A stretch of 49,680 nucleotides of DNA from Spirogloea muscicola (lineage: Eukaryota > Streptophyta > Zygnematophyceae > Spirogloeales > Spirogloeaceae), in contig WELB01000251.1 of NCBI GenBank assembly GCA_009602725.1, forward strand, positions 135,163 to 184,842. Reading direction: 5' to 3'. Shown in pieces: positions 1-11,559 of this stretch (the stretch's first letter is position 1; each line of letters starts with the position of its first letter). The notes under the pieces were generated by a model. That model was given only the letters and a program-made list of their open reading frames with translations, did no database searches and was not told the origin of the DNA. Position numbers and translations under genes: made by a program.

Positions 1-41
1 CGCCGCCGGTCCCGGCGCTGCCCTCGGTCCCGCGTGCTGCG

Positions 42-2376
42 ATGGCGGCGCTGGCGCTGGGTCCTCCAGCAGTAGCGGCGGCGTCGCCGGGGCTCGCTCC
101 GAGCCTGAGACGCTTGCCGGCCCGGCAGCGTCGCGGCGCAGCCTGCGACGTGTACCACGACGGCGCGTGGGTGCCGGCGGGCGCCGCGCCGCGCCCGGGC
201 GCCTACACGGGCGCCTCGTGCCCGTTCATCTACGAGCCCCAGAATTGCGAGCGCATGGGCCGCCCCGGCTCGGCCGCATACCTCGCCTGGCGCTGGCAGG
301 CAAGACGTCGCCGCTGTCGCCGCTCCCTTGTCGCCTCCGTCGGCTATCGCTAAGCTTTCGAAGTCACACTTAGCTAAACTGTAAGGCTGTAGGGGTGCAA
401 GGACTTGGAGTTTAGGGGTAGGGTTCAAACCTCAACATTCTCCTGTTCGTAAGTCATCTTGGTCCTTTCAAGTATTGACAGCCTTCCACCTACGCGCCTC
501 ACTAAACCACACCTGCTGCACACCTAGGCATGCTATCATGGGCACGTCTCAGCGAGCCAGTCTTGCACAAACTCGCTTCTTTCTTGACTCGAGCTGCAAG
601 CCTAGACTACAGGTCCCCTACTTCAGAATTACACTTTGTTTCCTCAAGACTTTTTGGTAACTAATTGCCAGGAACTAAAATTGATGTTTTGATTGAAGCT
701 TGCTCACGCCCTGCTCAGGTCCCAGTTGACTCCTGCACACTGCATGGGAATCAGTTCGCAGTTTCAAGAGGTTATCAGTGGCTGATAGAGCGGGTATTAC
801 CCTGCGCAGCCAGCGCATTGTGAGCTACCCTACTTCTCTGCACGGGCCTTCTTGGGTGCGCTGCGGGACGGTGTTGCTGCTTTCGTCGGCGACTCGCTCG
901 TCCGCAACCTCTATCAGTCTGTCACCTGCCTGCTGCATGCTGAGGACAGCACTGGTCACCAGTGGTATGGCGCATTTGACACTGGATTTCTGCCCAAGGG
1001 CTGCCATTACCCCACCTGGAACGAGGTGCCACTCGCCATCCACCCTGCACTTTGCCACAACTTTTGTATCCTAAAGAAACGTAAATTTCTTCCGAAGTGA
1101 GCGCTAAGGCTCAGAGGTGTCTTCAGTTCCCTGTACTTGCCAAAGTCGGCCTCTTTGAGCAACTACGACTTGTAGCTCCGCCTTCGTGTCACTATTCAAG
1201 TGACAGACTTACGAAGGTCTTCCAAGCCATTAGGGTGCGACAGAAGCCCTCTGTGGTTCCATCTTTGGCAGGCAGCACATCAAGAGGAAGACATTCCCAC
1301 ACAGCTGCGATCTGTGTGCATGCAGAGTCAGTGCCACCGCTTCCTGGGCCGAAACGTGACGCTGTGCTACTATGGCTCGAATTTCCTGGCTAAGTCCGGC
1401 AAGGACGACTTGCATTTTGAGAGCGCTGGCATTGCTAGGCAGAGCGAGCAGCATTATCTGGTGTACCTCGACGAGCCGGATCCCGGCTGGTTCTACGTCT
1501 TGCCAAGGCTGCACCTCCTAGTCCTGGGCTCTGGGCAGTGGTACCTCGGCAGCGGCAAGTGGGTGCCGCACTTCAGATTATGGTGCATGATTCTGCAACA
1601 TGCCCAGCTAATCGAGAGCAAAATTTTGAAGTTGGGTACTTCACCAACCACTCTTGACTTCTGCCTTCTGTTTCAATCACCCTCAAGGAAGAAGACCTAC
1701 CTCCTCAACGACAAGGTTCAGGACGGCCTGAACGACCTTATGGCGTACCAGCAGGCGCTGCTGGCAATGAGGCGGGCCGTGGCAATGGCGCCTGGCTTCA
1801 AGGGCGTTCCTACCTTTGTCTCCCACTCGCCGACGCACTACAGCAAGGGGGAGTGGAACTCTGGCGGGACGTGCACTGGTCAGTTCTTTCACTACTTCCG
1901 CATTGCACCTTCAAGCAGTGGTCCCTGTACCTTGCTACAACATTCCCCCTTTACGGAGTGTCTGCTTGCTAGAGTATTGATGACGTGGTTGCTTGGTGAT
2001 ATCTACCATAGCAACGGAGCCTGGCAGCGCTGAGGAAGCTGCTGAGGTGGAGGAGACGTTCAAGAGTGTTGTGGAGGTGGAGCGAGCTGTCTTTGATGCT
2101 GAGCCCTTCCACTTCCTGGAGATTTCACACATTTCTGCATTCCGACGGGACGCTCATGTGGGTTCCTCGGGACATCAAATGAGCAATGGTACGTCCCAAA
2201 GGCGAGCGCTGCTGATGGATGAAGCAAGGAGGCGGAGGCCCAGGAAACGGCGGAAAGGTGGCGGTGGCCGCAAGAGCGCGGTCAGGTCAGATTGCATGCA
2301 TTGGTGTCTTCCTGGAGTGACTGACACCTGGGCGGACTTGCTGCAGGCCACATTCAATCAAGACTTGCAAAATTGA
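42..2376 (+). CDS. TBL/PMR5-family (trichome birefringence-like) O-acyltransferase-like protein
   Basis: Four exons keep phase: 42-299, 810-1025, 1326-1878 and 2012-2376, giving 464 codons including the stop. Exon 1 carries the cysteine-rich TBL N-domain (CDVYHDGAWVP, then ASCPFIYEPQNCERMGRPG and WRWQ). Exon 2 has the GDS esterase motif (FVGDSLVRN), exon 3 has LVLGSGQWYL and EWNSGGTCTG, and exon 4 has the C-terminal DxxH motif in SDCMHWCLPGVTD. Plant TBL proteins O-acetylate cell-wall polysaccharides in the Golgi. That role here is inferred from family only, and the algal substrate is unknown. No clear membrane anchor is visible before the domain, although plant members usually have one; an upstream exon may lie outside the window. 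The first intron appears to use a GC donor (CAG|GCAAGA). Exon 3 might hide a further in-frame intron around 1580-1690. The family call is secure; the exact exon 3 is less so. Confidence 0.85.
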
Positions 2377-3135
2377 CAATGACCCCCTTGACAGACATTT
2401 ACTGTCGCTCATTGGCTCCCATAACAATAGTGGGCTTTAGGAACACACCCATTTATCCTAGCCATGATAGTGAAGTTTGACATTAACAGCTAATTCGAGA
2501 TGAACGAGCTTACAAATTGGGAACAAGGAGTCTCAAGATGCACAATGGTGCCCCCAACATTGTCAAAATGTAGACTAGTCCGCATCAACCCCTTCCAGTA
2601 GCACCGCATATAACTTACAAATGTTGCACTTGCTCCATGGCACGTGCAGCCTCCGACACATCTGTAACATTTACATGACTGGAACCCTTCTGTGACCTCT
2701 ACATGTCTGGAACCCTTATCTAAGCACCTGGAACGCTCAGTCGCAGCCTGATCATTGACACAATCAGAGGACAGCTATCAATAAGCAGTGACCAAGAAGG
2801 CTGCTATTCATAATATCAGCTCAGTGGAGAAGAAAGTCGACTGGTGCTCTCATTGCCGCACAAGATGATGATTGTGGACCTCTGAGTCAACATATTGTCC
2901 CAAGTGTCTAATTGAGACTTAGACAGTAACTAGAGCAGGGGTAATATTGGTCCTAGCTCTGAGGATTTGATTGCTTCGTGGCTATCGTTGACAGATGGAT
3001 GCAAGAGAGAAGGCCGCAGCATGAACAAGTAACACTACTGCCTGCGCACTGTTTCAATTGTAGCTGGGTGTGCTACAATGAGATATGGACCGATTGCAGA
3101 AGGGGAAAGCGATGCCGGAGCATCCAGCTTCTCCA
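2377..3135. other. Convergent intergenic/3' UTR region, no gene recognised
   Basis: This is about 760 bp between the stop of the TBL-family gene and the stop of the minus-strand glutaredoxin. It is AT-richer than the neighbouring exons and has no ORF with recognisable content. It presumably holds the two 3' UTRs. Confidence 0.6.
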
Positions 3136-4326
3136 TCATGACAGGAGTGCTTTCTCCAGGACTTCCTTGAGCTCGCCGTTTTGGTAAGCCTCTGCAATGC
3201 AGAGCCAACAGAACATGGACTCAGCAGCAGCTTGTCTTCTGGGCGACTGGTCTTCTGGACCCAAATGCAAGGCGAAAACTGCTGGAATTGCTGGATGGCT
3301 GCTATTTAATTGTACAAATGAGGAGTTTCAACTCTATCAAGATCTTCAGTGTCTCCAGGATCAGCAGTGGCAGCACCTTCCGCACGCTTACAACGTGCAA
3401 CCATATCGAGTGATAAGAGCTGCTTGAAAATGTGGCACTTCCTCATCTGACTTGACGATTCTTTGAGCAGATACTACCTATAGCAATGTCGCAACCACCA
3501 AAGAATTCGCCGTCAATGTAGATCTGGGGGAACGTGGGCCACCGGGAGTACTCCTTCATGCCCTGCCGCAACCGCTCGTCTTCAAGGATGTTGACGGTCT
3601 CGTACGGCACAGCCATGGCGTTGAGGATCTGAACACACGTGTTGGAGAAGCCGCACTGCGGGAACTGGCGGTTGCCCTTCATGAACAGCACCACCTTGTT
3701 ATCTACCACGAACTTGTGCAGCGCCTCCTTTAGCTCGGGAGTCAGGTCTGCGCCCCGTCGCACCAAGCCAGCCAGAGGCATCAGGCTCCAGAGCCCATTG
3801 GTCAGAGTCAAGGTAAGGGTTCACGCGGGGCCTGCTGGCCGACAACGCCCATGTGCAACGGCTCAGCCCTGCCCTGACATGACCGTAACAAATGCTTCGT
3901 CAGAGCTGGCAGAGCGAAGCGGCTCCTGACGTCGAACATGTAGCTCAGAGTACGTGCAGCTAATTGCTGCGACCAGTGGGACGACCACGTCTTGAACACG
4001 TACTGCACACTGCAGACCAGTGCAGCAGCTGCCGCTCACGTCGTGGAGCTCGGCCAGCTTCATGGGCAGGCGCACTCACATCCCGGGCTCCCGGGACCGA
4101 CGCCGGCAGAGGCTCGGCACAGCGGCAGCGGCTGCCGCCGCCGCCAGCTCTGCCGCCCCAGCTCCGTCGCAGGCGAAGGCGCTGCCAGCGCCAGCAGCTG
4201 CCTGGCGCCCGCAGTTCGCCGGCCGAGGGGCCCACCGAGCGAGCACGGCACCGCGCCTTCTGCTGCACTTCCGCCAATGGCGGCGGTGGCGGCGGCGGCG
4301 GCGGCGGCGGAGGCGGCGGCCGCCAT
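3136..4326 (-). CDS. CGFS-type monothiol glutaredoxin, probably plastid-targeted (5' exon structure unresolved)
   Basis: Monothiol glutaredoxins of this class bind and transfer [2Fe-2S] clusters. The main exon (3478 to about 3790) encodes a near-complete domain: [22 protein letters not shown], the active-site CGFS in [32 protein letters not shown]. The last exon (3136-3191) joins in phase after GGCDIAI and gives [18 protein letters not shown] plus stop. An upstream ORF from 4326 is rich in Ala and Arg ([18 protein letters not shown]...) and looks like a transit peptide. It ends at a good donor (GAT|GTGAGT, about 4084), but its phase does not match the acceptor I see near 3790, so a small exon between is missing from my model. 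It resembles plant GRXS14-type proteins in length and single-domain layout. The domain call is firm; plastid targeting is inferred. Confidence 0.8.
4281..4322. repeat. (GGC)n/(CGG)n trinucleotide tract
   Basis: Nearly uninterrupted GGC/CGG triplets. On the minus strand they encode the poly-Ala start of the putative glutaredoxin transit peptide. Confidence 0.85.
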
Positions 4327-5089
4327 AGCGCGCTCTGGCGAAGCACGACGGCAGTGGGGCTGTTGGTGGGGTAGCGAGAGAGCTGACGATGGGGGGTGTA
4401 GTGTTTAGTGGTGTAGTGGCAGCCCGTATTGGGGCGTTGACGAGCGGCTGCAAACGGTGGGAGAGAGGGACTGCTTGGGTAACGTGGGAGCGTGGCCCTC
4501 GGGCCCATCTCTCGCACTGGGATTAGGCTTCCTGAAAGAAGGGCTTCCTGAAGAAAGCGGCTGCTGATATGAAAGAATCGGCTGTGAAATGCCAGCCAGA
4601 TGCAGCTCCTGAAGCAGCTACTGCGACATTGCGTCGCATCCTCCATGCCAGCTGCGCCGGGGATGAGCTCCGCCACCGCCACCGCCGCCCCCAGCGGCGT
4701 TGCTCCCGCGGCGCTCATTGCTCTCGTCACGAGGGCTCGAGCTGCTGCGCAATGTCCGCTGCGGGCCTTCCCATCGGCCTCCCACGCACAGGCTGAGCCG
4801 GCTTCCTTGAGGCGCGTCGACTTGCCCGCTGCCTGCTCCGCCCTGCCGTGGGACGACACAGGATGCACGCTACCTTTCCTTTGACATGGATCCCCAGTCT
4901 CGCTTGCGAGCAGCTCTTCAGTGTGAGTGATGAGCCTGTAGCTCTGAGCTCTAGACAGGATGCAGCATTGACAGTGCAGCAGGTGCTGGTCCAGGTCCAG
5001 GGGCGCCTGCAGCTGGGGTGCGAAGCCGAGACTATTAGCGGCAAACAGTCGTCTGTATCGCTGTAAAGCTCCTCCCCCTCCTTTCGGCA
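4327..5089. other. Region between glutaredoxin and small membrane-protein gene; possible 5' exon
   Basis: A plus-strand reading frame at 4600-4884 (Ala-rich, beginning MQLLKQLLRHCVASSMPAAP) could be a transit-peptide exon of the downstream small membrane protein, but I could not find a phase-consistent donor. The first ~250 bp should contain the promoter of the minus-strand glutaredoxin. Confidence 0.35.
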
Positions 5090-5217
5090 CCTTAGTTTAG
5101 GTCTCCGTATGATGCAGCCTTGTTTAGTTTGCACTAGATTCTGTCTGAACAATGTGTTGGCATGAATTGGCCTCCCTTTCATTTCATGCGCTCCGCACGC
5201 CTTCTCTCCCCCTTTCT
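5090..5217. repeat. Dispersed ~125-bp repeat, copy 1
   Basis: This stretch, starting CACCTTAGTTTAGGTCTCCG and ending near CGCCTTCTCTCCCC, recurs in the same orientation at 22552-22677 with only scattered substitutions. Short shared words include GCCTTGTTTAGTTTGCACTA and CTCCCTTTCATTTCATGCGC. No terminal repeats or coding domain are evident. Confidence 0.85.
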
Positions 5218-5361
5218 ACATCGAAATGCAAACTGCAGATTGGTTCCTGCCAAAGCTTTGTAACATTTCGGCTGAACCCCTTACCAGCGCAATGGGAGGA
5301 CATACCATGCCACAATGTACAGTGCTCAATGGCCTTGTCGTGAAGTGACTGATTGTCGCAG

Positions 5362-5592
5362 ACGGCTGCAGGCCAACGACTACCGCAGCTCCAGCGCGTG
5401 TACCGTCCGGATGTGGATGGGGAGGTCGAGGAGGTGAAGGAGCAGGCTGCAGGAATTGTGCGTGATGCAAAGGGCGACACGCCAGGAGGGCCGCCATTGC
5501 TCACCATTCTGGCTGGGGCTTTTGTCCTTATTCTTGTGCTCTGGGTGCTAGTTTCCCTGATAAGGGGCGTCGCTGGCCTTTTATTGGGCTAG
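5362..5592 (+). CDS. Small single-pass membrane protein, C-terminal exon (unidentified)
   Basis: The reading frame opens after a good acceptor (TTGTCGCAG|ACGGCTGCAGG) and ends at TAG 5590-5592. The peptide is about 75 residues. A polar, acidic stretch (VYRPDVDGEVEEVKEQAAG) is followed by GDTPGGPPLL and one strong hydrophobic segment (ILAGAFVLILVLWVLVSLI), then a short Gly/Leu tail. This fits a C-terminally anchored or single-pass membrane protein, possibly of plastid membranes given the Ala-rich candidate exon upstream (4600-4884). I do not recognise the family. The 5' exon is not resolved. Confidence 0.5.
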   Translation, partial: TAAGQRLPQLQRVYRPDVDGEVEEVKEQAAGIVRDAKGDTPGGPPLLTILAGAFVLILVLWVLVSLIRGVAGLLLG

Positions 5593-6990
5593 CTTCGAGT
5601 CCAGGCTAGCTTTGCATCACAATTTTGATAGTGTACATCAGCAAACAGCACTGCCAATCATCCATTAGCAGCTTGCGCTTGAGTTTCAAGCTCAAGCGCA
5701 GGCGACCACTGGCTGTCTTCTGCTGATGCTGCAACAAGTGGCTAAAGCGCAACTCGGTGAGCTGACTGCTGCTCACTTCGCATACAGTGCTCGACATACA
5801 TTGCTCCTCGAGCATTCTCGCAATGTACGCAGAGGTCTGGGGCCGGCACGCATGCCTCGCAGGAAGGCGTTGCCTTCTGTGAGGCGCGGGCTGACCAATT
5901 CATCGGCACACAATGCTCTCTGCAACGCCGAGTGCGAGCCGCTCAAGGTAAATGGCGGCTGCACTTTCACGACAGCTGCAAAACGCTCGCTATGGCTTCT
6001 ATACAGCTGTTGAGATTTGGCTCGTCGTAAACTAGCTATCAGGAAGCCCACCTAGTCAGACATATTGCGCTCTGTCACCCGCAACTCATCAAGAGCATTA
6101 AGGCAGCTTCTCTCACAAGGTTAGGGTGCGTCGCTGCTGGGAGAGGCAGGAATGTGCCAGTAGACAGGTCAACGCACGCGCACGGCAGAGGCGCTGGCGT
6201 TGGTTTGAGGCTGGCAGTCCGGGCCCCCTCGCATGCGAGGGGGGGAGCCGGCAGCGGCTCGCTCTGAGCTGCAAGCCGACACCTGCTCCGCACGATAAAG
6301 GAGGCAGAGCAGTAACGCCTGGGCTCGAGCTGCTGGGATGGTGGGGGTTTAGGCTTGTACTTCCAGACTCGTGAGGCTGGAAGACAGAGACAGCGGCAGC
6401 GGCACGCTCAAGGATCGACTGGGACACACGACACCGCACAGAGCAGCAACAAGGAGGCCATTCATTCGAGTGTTGGCTCGCCGGGAAGCGCGCCAGACGG
6501 GAGCCCATGTCGTCCACGACGCTGCCGGCCCTGCGGCGCGGCCGCCGCTGAGCAGTCTCTACAGCTTGGCGGGGAGGGCCGCAGGCGGTCGCCGCGGCCA
6601 TGGCGCGCCCAAGGCCAGCCCGGCCGCTCGGCCGAGCGGCAGCGGCGGCGCGGGCGGCGGCGGCGGCGGCCCGGTGACGGCGGCAGTCCTCAGCGGCCGC
6701 TTCTGTGGTAGGGTTTTCGGAAGGATAGACTGCGGCTTTGGAAGGGTGCGGCTGCTGAAATGTACTGTGATTGTGATTATGATTATGATCATGAAGGCGG
6801 CAGTAAAAGCCGGCCGGGAGAAATCGGGGCGGCGGGGACGGATAAATTCAGGGTAGGGAGCCGGAAAAAGGAAAATGAATATTACAAAAAAAGCCGGAAA
6901 GGAGGGGAAGGGTAGCTGGGGGCGGGGGCCACGCTGTCATCCACGCTGGCGGCCACGCGGGACGAGCATGCGCCACCGAGGACGCCACGT
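5593..6990. other. Intergenic, low-complexity GC-rich, no recognised gene
   Basis: About 1.4 kb. It includes a 10-bp stem-loop (5674-5700), a 20-bp perfect palindrome (6224-6243) and Gly/Ala-coding GGC runs (about 6640-6670). The last few hundred bases probably hold the promoter and 5' end of the following J-domain gene. None of the ORFs here resembles a known protein. Confidence 0.5.
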
Positions 6991-7012
6991 AGTCACGCTT
7001 CCGACGTGGCCC

Positions 7013-7013
7013 N
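7013..7013. other. Single N placeholder (others at 15674, 21403, 24776, 31728, 45193)
   Basis: Six isolated N bases occur in the window, each in low-complexity sequence or at a point where gene content breaks. They look like minimal gap markers from scaffolding. Confidence 0.6.
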
Positions 7014-10000
7014 TTCGCGCGCGGCAAGGACCGGCTGCGGCGGCGCGGCGGCGAGGCGGCTGCCAACGGCGGCGGCGAGGCCGAGGAGGAGGACAAGCGG
7101 GCCAGGAGGAGGAGGAGAGAGGAGAAGAAGCGGAGGCGGCGGGGAGGCGCTAACGACGAGGACGGCGGCGGCGGCGGCGGCGGCCGCGACGGCGACGGCG
7201 CGAGCGCCGAGGACGCCGCCGGCCGCGGGGACGACCGGGTCGGCGACGAGCCTGAGGGAGGCGGTGATGGATCGCGAGCCAGGCGGCGCGAAAAGAAGAG
7301 GCGCAAAAAGGGAGGAAGCGACGACTCGAACTCGGGCCCCCAAAGTCGTAAGGAGCGCCGCCGCCATCGCCACCGCAGCCATGGAAAGGGCCGCGATGGC
7401 GGCCATGACGAGCGCCACGAGCGCCGACGGCGCAGCAGCGAGGAGCGGCCGAGGAAGCGCCGCAAGGAGAAGCGGCGAAGGCGCCGGGGAGGAGTGGAGG
7501 CCGCCGCGACGCCGTCCTCCAGCGAGGTGACGGACGCCTCGCCCAGCGGCGAGGTCACGGGAGCCGCTCCGGCGGCCGGCGCCGTGGCCTTAGTCGCCGA
7601 CCTCGTCGCAGTCTTCCCGGCCGTCTCTGAGGATCTGCAACAGGTGCGTAGCCTCTCCGCGATGCGCCAACGGCTGTTTGGCCACACGTTTACAGCTTTC
7701 AATGGTGTTTCCAGGCACTGCTCGTTGCAGCCTATGCCAATGCCAGCAGAATCCTTGGCCTCACTTGGGCGGCTGAGCGGCAGCGCCGCCCAAGAAAGCC
7801 ATTGGTTGCACAGCATGACCAGTTTCACAGAAAATCGTAGGTAACCTTGATACATCGGTCCCAGCATTGCGAGCAATACTCACACGCACTCGTGGTCGTC
7901 ATATTGAGATTGAGGTTTCAATTGCACGCTGAGGCATGCTTTGTGGGCTGCCCTGCAGCTGCTGCGGATGGTCGATGACGGCCAGGCCGTCGACGTAGCC
8001 GGCGTCGAGGACATGGAACTCCGCCGGCGGCTGCAGGATCTGTTCCGGGCGCTGCGGCTGGCCGAGTCCGCGCTCGGCCTCTTCTCGCTGCCGCCGGGGG
8101 CGCCGGCGACGCTGGAGGTGCTGGCTCCGGGGCTCACGGCAGCGGTGTCCACGCCCCCACGAGGCTCGGAGCCCGCTGCGCAGTCGAGCTCGGGCCCGGT
8201 GGTGGAGAGCGTCGAGGACGTGGACAGGGGCAACGTGGGAGCAACGCAGGCCAGGCCGGCGGCGTCGTCCATCGGGCCCCTCATGCAGCCCGCAGACGAG
8301 GCCGCCAGCGAGGGCCAGATGAGTGATGCAGCGCTGCTGGAGGCTGGGCAGCCAAGCCGGAGGCTCGACAAGCCACTGCAGCCAGCGCCGCCATTGGAGC
8401 CTGAATCTGAGCAGGCCGGCCAGTCCAGTCCGCCAAGGCGAAGGTAGCAGTCGACGGGGCTGCCTGCTGGGCCACATTGCCTTTTGCGACTCGCTGCCTT
8501 CTGCTGGACGACCTTGGGTAGTCTGTGCAACATAGTAACAGGTCTTCATGCTTGGTTATGTTGGACTTGAGCTACTCGACCTCCGCAGCCAACACTGCTT
8601 GATCCGAGGTGCCTGACAGTTGAGGTCCTTGCAGGCTGGTCGGACCGGCGATGCCACCGCCGGAGGTCTTGGCAGCCGCTGCCCGCCTGACCGAGGCCGG
8701 CGAAGCGCTGCGGTGAGCACATGCAGCCAGCATTTGCAGTCAGTAGAGATTCTCACTAGGTTGATCTTGTTATGCGCCGCTTATACTGGACTGCATACAT
8801 CTTAAGCTACATGGATTTAGTGACACGAGCATGGCGGCGCAAGCAGGGCCGCGGAGGCCGAGCTGGAGATGGAGCCTTTGGTTGGGCCGCCACCGCCAGC
8901 AGCCGTTGCCGAGGCCGAGGATGCCACGGAGGCCGAGCGCTTTGAGGAGGTCAGGGGCACCACATCGCACCTCTGGATGCTGCCTTGTAGGATTATCCTT
9001 GTCATTAGGCAAGTGGTCCTGATAGATTTTCGAAGCTAGTCTGAAGTGCATTGTGCCTGCGATACTGCAGGTCCTCCGTGTTAGTGTGCCGGGGCTGAAT
9101 GCATATGACATTCTGGGCGTCCAACCACATGCTGCGGCCGCAGAGCTGAAGAAGAGGTAATAAAGCATCTTAGCTTATGTAAGCAATATGAATGCTGGCC
9201 ATGATTGTCTGGCTGCGAGAAAACAGAAGCCAAGGAAAGGGCGCCAGAGACTAGGGTTACGCTTGTAAAAGGGGCTCGGTCCGAGGATTCGAGGGATTCA
9301 GGTTAAACAACCAGGGATGGCGTGCTGCTGACTTGCCAATGGCATACTTCGCGGGTCTGCAGGTACTGGAAGCTATCACTACTGGTGCACCCGGACAAGA
9401 ATGCACACCCACAGGCCCAGGCGGCTTTCACGCTCGTCAATCAAGCATTCAAGGATCTCCAGGATCCCATCAAGGTCAGTTGCTACTAACACCCATGATC
9501 TCGAATCCTGGAGGGCATTGCTGCTTGTGATGGTAGTGAGGCTCAGGCACAGAGACTGCTTGTTGAGCTATGTGGGTGCACCGTGGAGCTCACTGCCTTT
9601 ACTTGTGGGTTTCTCTGCAATGTGCAGAGGTCTACAATAGATGGGCAAATTGCTGATGCCCAGGACCGCAAGGAGTTCGAGGTTGGTGCCGTCAGTAGCC
9701 ACTTCTTTCTGACTAACAGTTGATACTCTCTGCGAGCCATCTACTTTGCTGCCGCTGTCCGATCTTCCTCAGATGACCATGTGCAGGACGTGTCTGAATT
9801 GCAGCTACTCTCTCATTGCAAGCAGAGATGGATCTGCAACATACCTTCCAAAGTCATTTGTTAGAAGTACATTTGATGTTTGTAAGGCAGGCTCTTCATA
9901 GTGCTCACAAAGAAGAACTATGACGAGCATTGGCCTCCTGTCTTTCTAGGCGGAACTCGTCGCACGCAAGGAGGCTGCTCAGTGGAGGAAGATAAGAGGT

Positions 10001-11500
10001 CCGCACAGACTCCTTGCTCTACAATCAGCCAGAGTCCTCATCCACATTTCTCAGTCGCTGAGCCTTTCGCAGGACATTTGAACTGGTTCTGCAGAAGCGC
10101 TTGACACGGTTTGATCTGTTTGTCCGCTCAATGTGTCATATCATGCAGCCATAGTGGTGCATTATTAGAAATGCATCTCCTATGACTTCATTACCTAGGA
10201 AAGACAGCTATGGATAGAGCCAGGCAATGATATCAATACACAAAAAGGACACACAAAAAGTTGCTGATATAGATATGGTGCTCCGTTTATTGACAAGCTA
10301 GTCCTGGAATTCTGCACTCGGTTTTTGAATTGCAATTGTTAGAAAGGAAATGGAAGAGCTTAGTCCACCACCTCCAACTCCTGGCACTCTGTACAGCAAT
10401 AACACCTATCTTGCTGCCTGTGCTTCTCTGCAGGTGAAATGGAGGTAGGCGACGAGGACCTGTTGAGTGGTGCAGCTGAGCAAGGGCCAGTGCGAGGGAC
10501 GTGGATGACGGAGCTGCCTCCTGAACGGCAGGCACGCCCATAAGATCCTAAAAGCATGCTCCTTCTACTTGGTGCTTGAGAAGCCGAAGATCGTCAGCTA
10601 GGCCAGTCAGGGTTGCGCCATAATATTGTATGGGAGGTACCACATTGGCAACCAGTCAAAGCCTGTCAAAACGATGTGCAGCTCATGCTCTCAACTGGCC
10701 GTCTTGTTCATCAGGCACGGCAGGCGCAGACAAACACGTTCTTCAGTCGCAAGGAGGTCGGGGAAAGGGGAGACACCAGTGCCTGGACTGACACGCCCGC
10801 AGATAAGGCCCGCAAGGCCAAGCAGTTGTAAGTGCGGCAGTTCATGTTGGATGGAAACTGAGCGCTGACAGTGCTCTAGCATTGTGTCTCAGCTATTGCT
10901 TACTCAAACTTTTGGCATCTGAAAAAGGAGGGAGCGGCAGCTGCTTGACCACTCCATATTCATCAGACAGATCATCTTTAAATGGTGGTTGTCAGTACCT
11001 AGGACCAGAGTGACCTGGCTGGGCAGCTGGATTTGATGTTGGTAAGTAGGTATCTGCAACAAAGTGTCGTAAATTTGAGGCTCTTTCTTGTGCTTGATTG
11101 TCTGAGCAGCTACTTAGAGGCATACAACCAGACAATGCTCCAGGGCCCTAGCGAGGGCGAGCAGGCAGCGCTGCTGGAGCAGCGCAAGGCTGCAGAGGTT
11201 GGTGAGATGCTGGATGCATACAATTCGAGCGCACGCGCTTCATCGCTTGTGGACAAGCACCAGAAGGAGAGGGTGCGTGAAGCCATCAAGGAGAAGAAGC
11301 AGCAGAGAAAGCAGAAGCAGGAGAGCCTCGGCGACGGCAAGGAGCAGCACAAGGCAGAGGCCTGGGAGGGGAAGCACCCCTGGAAGCCGTGGGACCGCGA
11401 GAAGGACCTGGTCACCGGCCCGGCTGCCTCTAAATGGACACCAAATGCCATGGCCCAGAATTTGGCAGCCAAATTTGGCAGTGAACGTCGCTTCTTATAG
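7014..11500 (+). CDS. J-domain protein with GPALPP motifs and DUF3752 C-terminus (5' end uncertain)
   Basis: The first recognised exon (open from about 7014 to 7643) is basic and RS/RK-rich (RARRRRREEKKRRRRGG, SEERPRKRRKEKRRRRR). Exon 7959-8443 begins LLRMVDDGQAVDVAGVEDME, a helical segment found upstream of the J domain in plant homologues. Exon 8635-8712 joins in phase and gives VGPAMPPPEVLAA; the next exon (about 8841-8950) gives PLVGPPPPAA. Both are GPALPP-like. The J domain spans two exons: NAYDILGVQPHAAAAELKKR (to about 9155), then YWKLSLLVHPDKNAHPQAQ with the HPD motif intact (about 9363-9475). Later exons give AELVARKEAAQWRKIR, GPVRGTWMTELPPERQ, QTNTFFSRKE...AWTDTPADKARKAK and the Lys-rich DUF3752 tail ending GSERRFL. 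A nuclear Hsp70 co-chaperone or mRNA-processing role is inference. The start codon is not found: a stop lies at 6990 and an N at 7013. Confidence 0.75.
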
Positions 11501-11559
11501 TGCTGGCTTGTATACTCGGCACTTCGATTGCACTTTAGGAATGTGCACATGAAGGATCG

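Noticed and set aside
3960-5090. 376-codon minus-strand ORF
   Set aside because: Composition is that of GC-rich shadow frames; no domain. The glutaredoxin exons and a repeat overlap it.
6848-7876. 342-codon minus-strand Arg/Ser/Pro-rich ORF
   Set aside because: It is the reverse strand of the RK-rich exon of the J-domain gene, where the plus frame has the better-supported protein.
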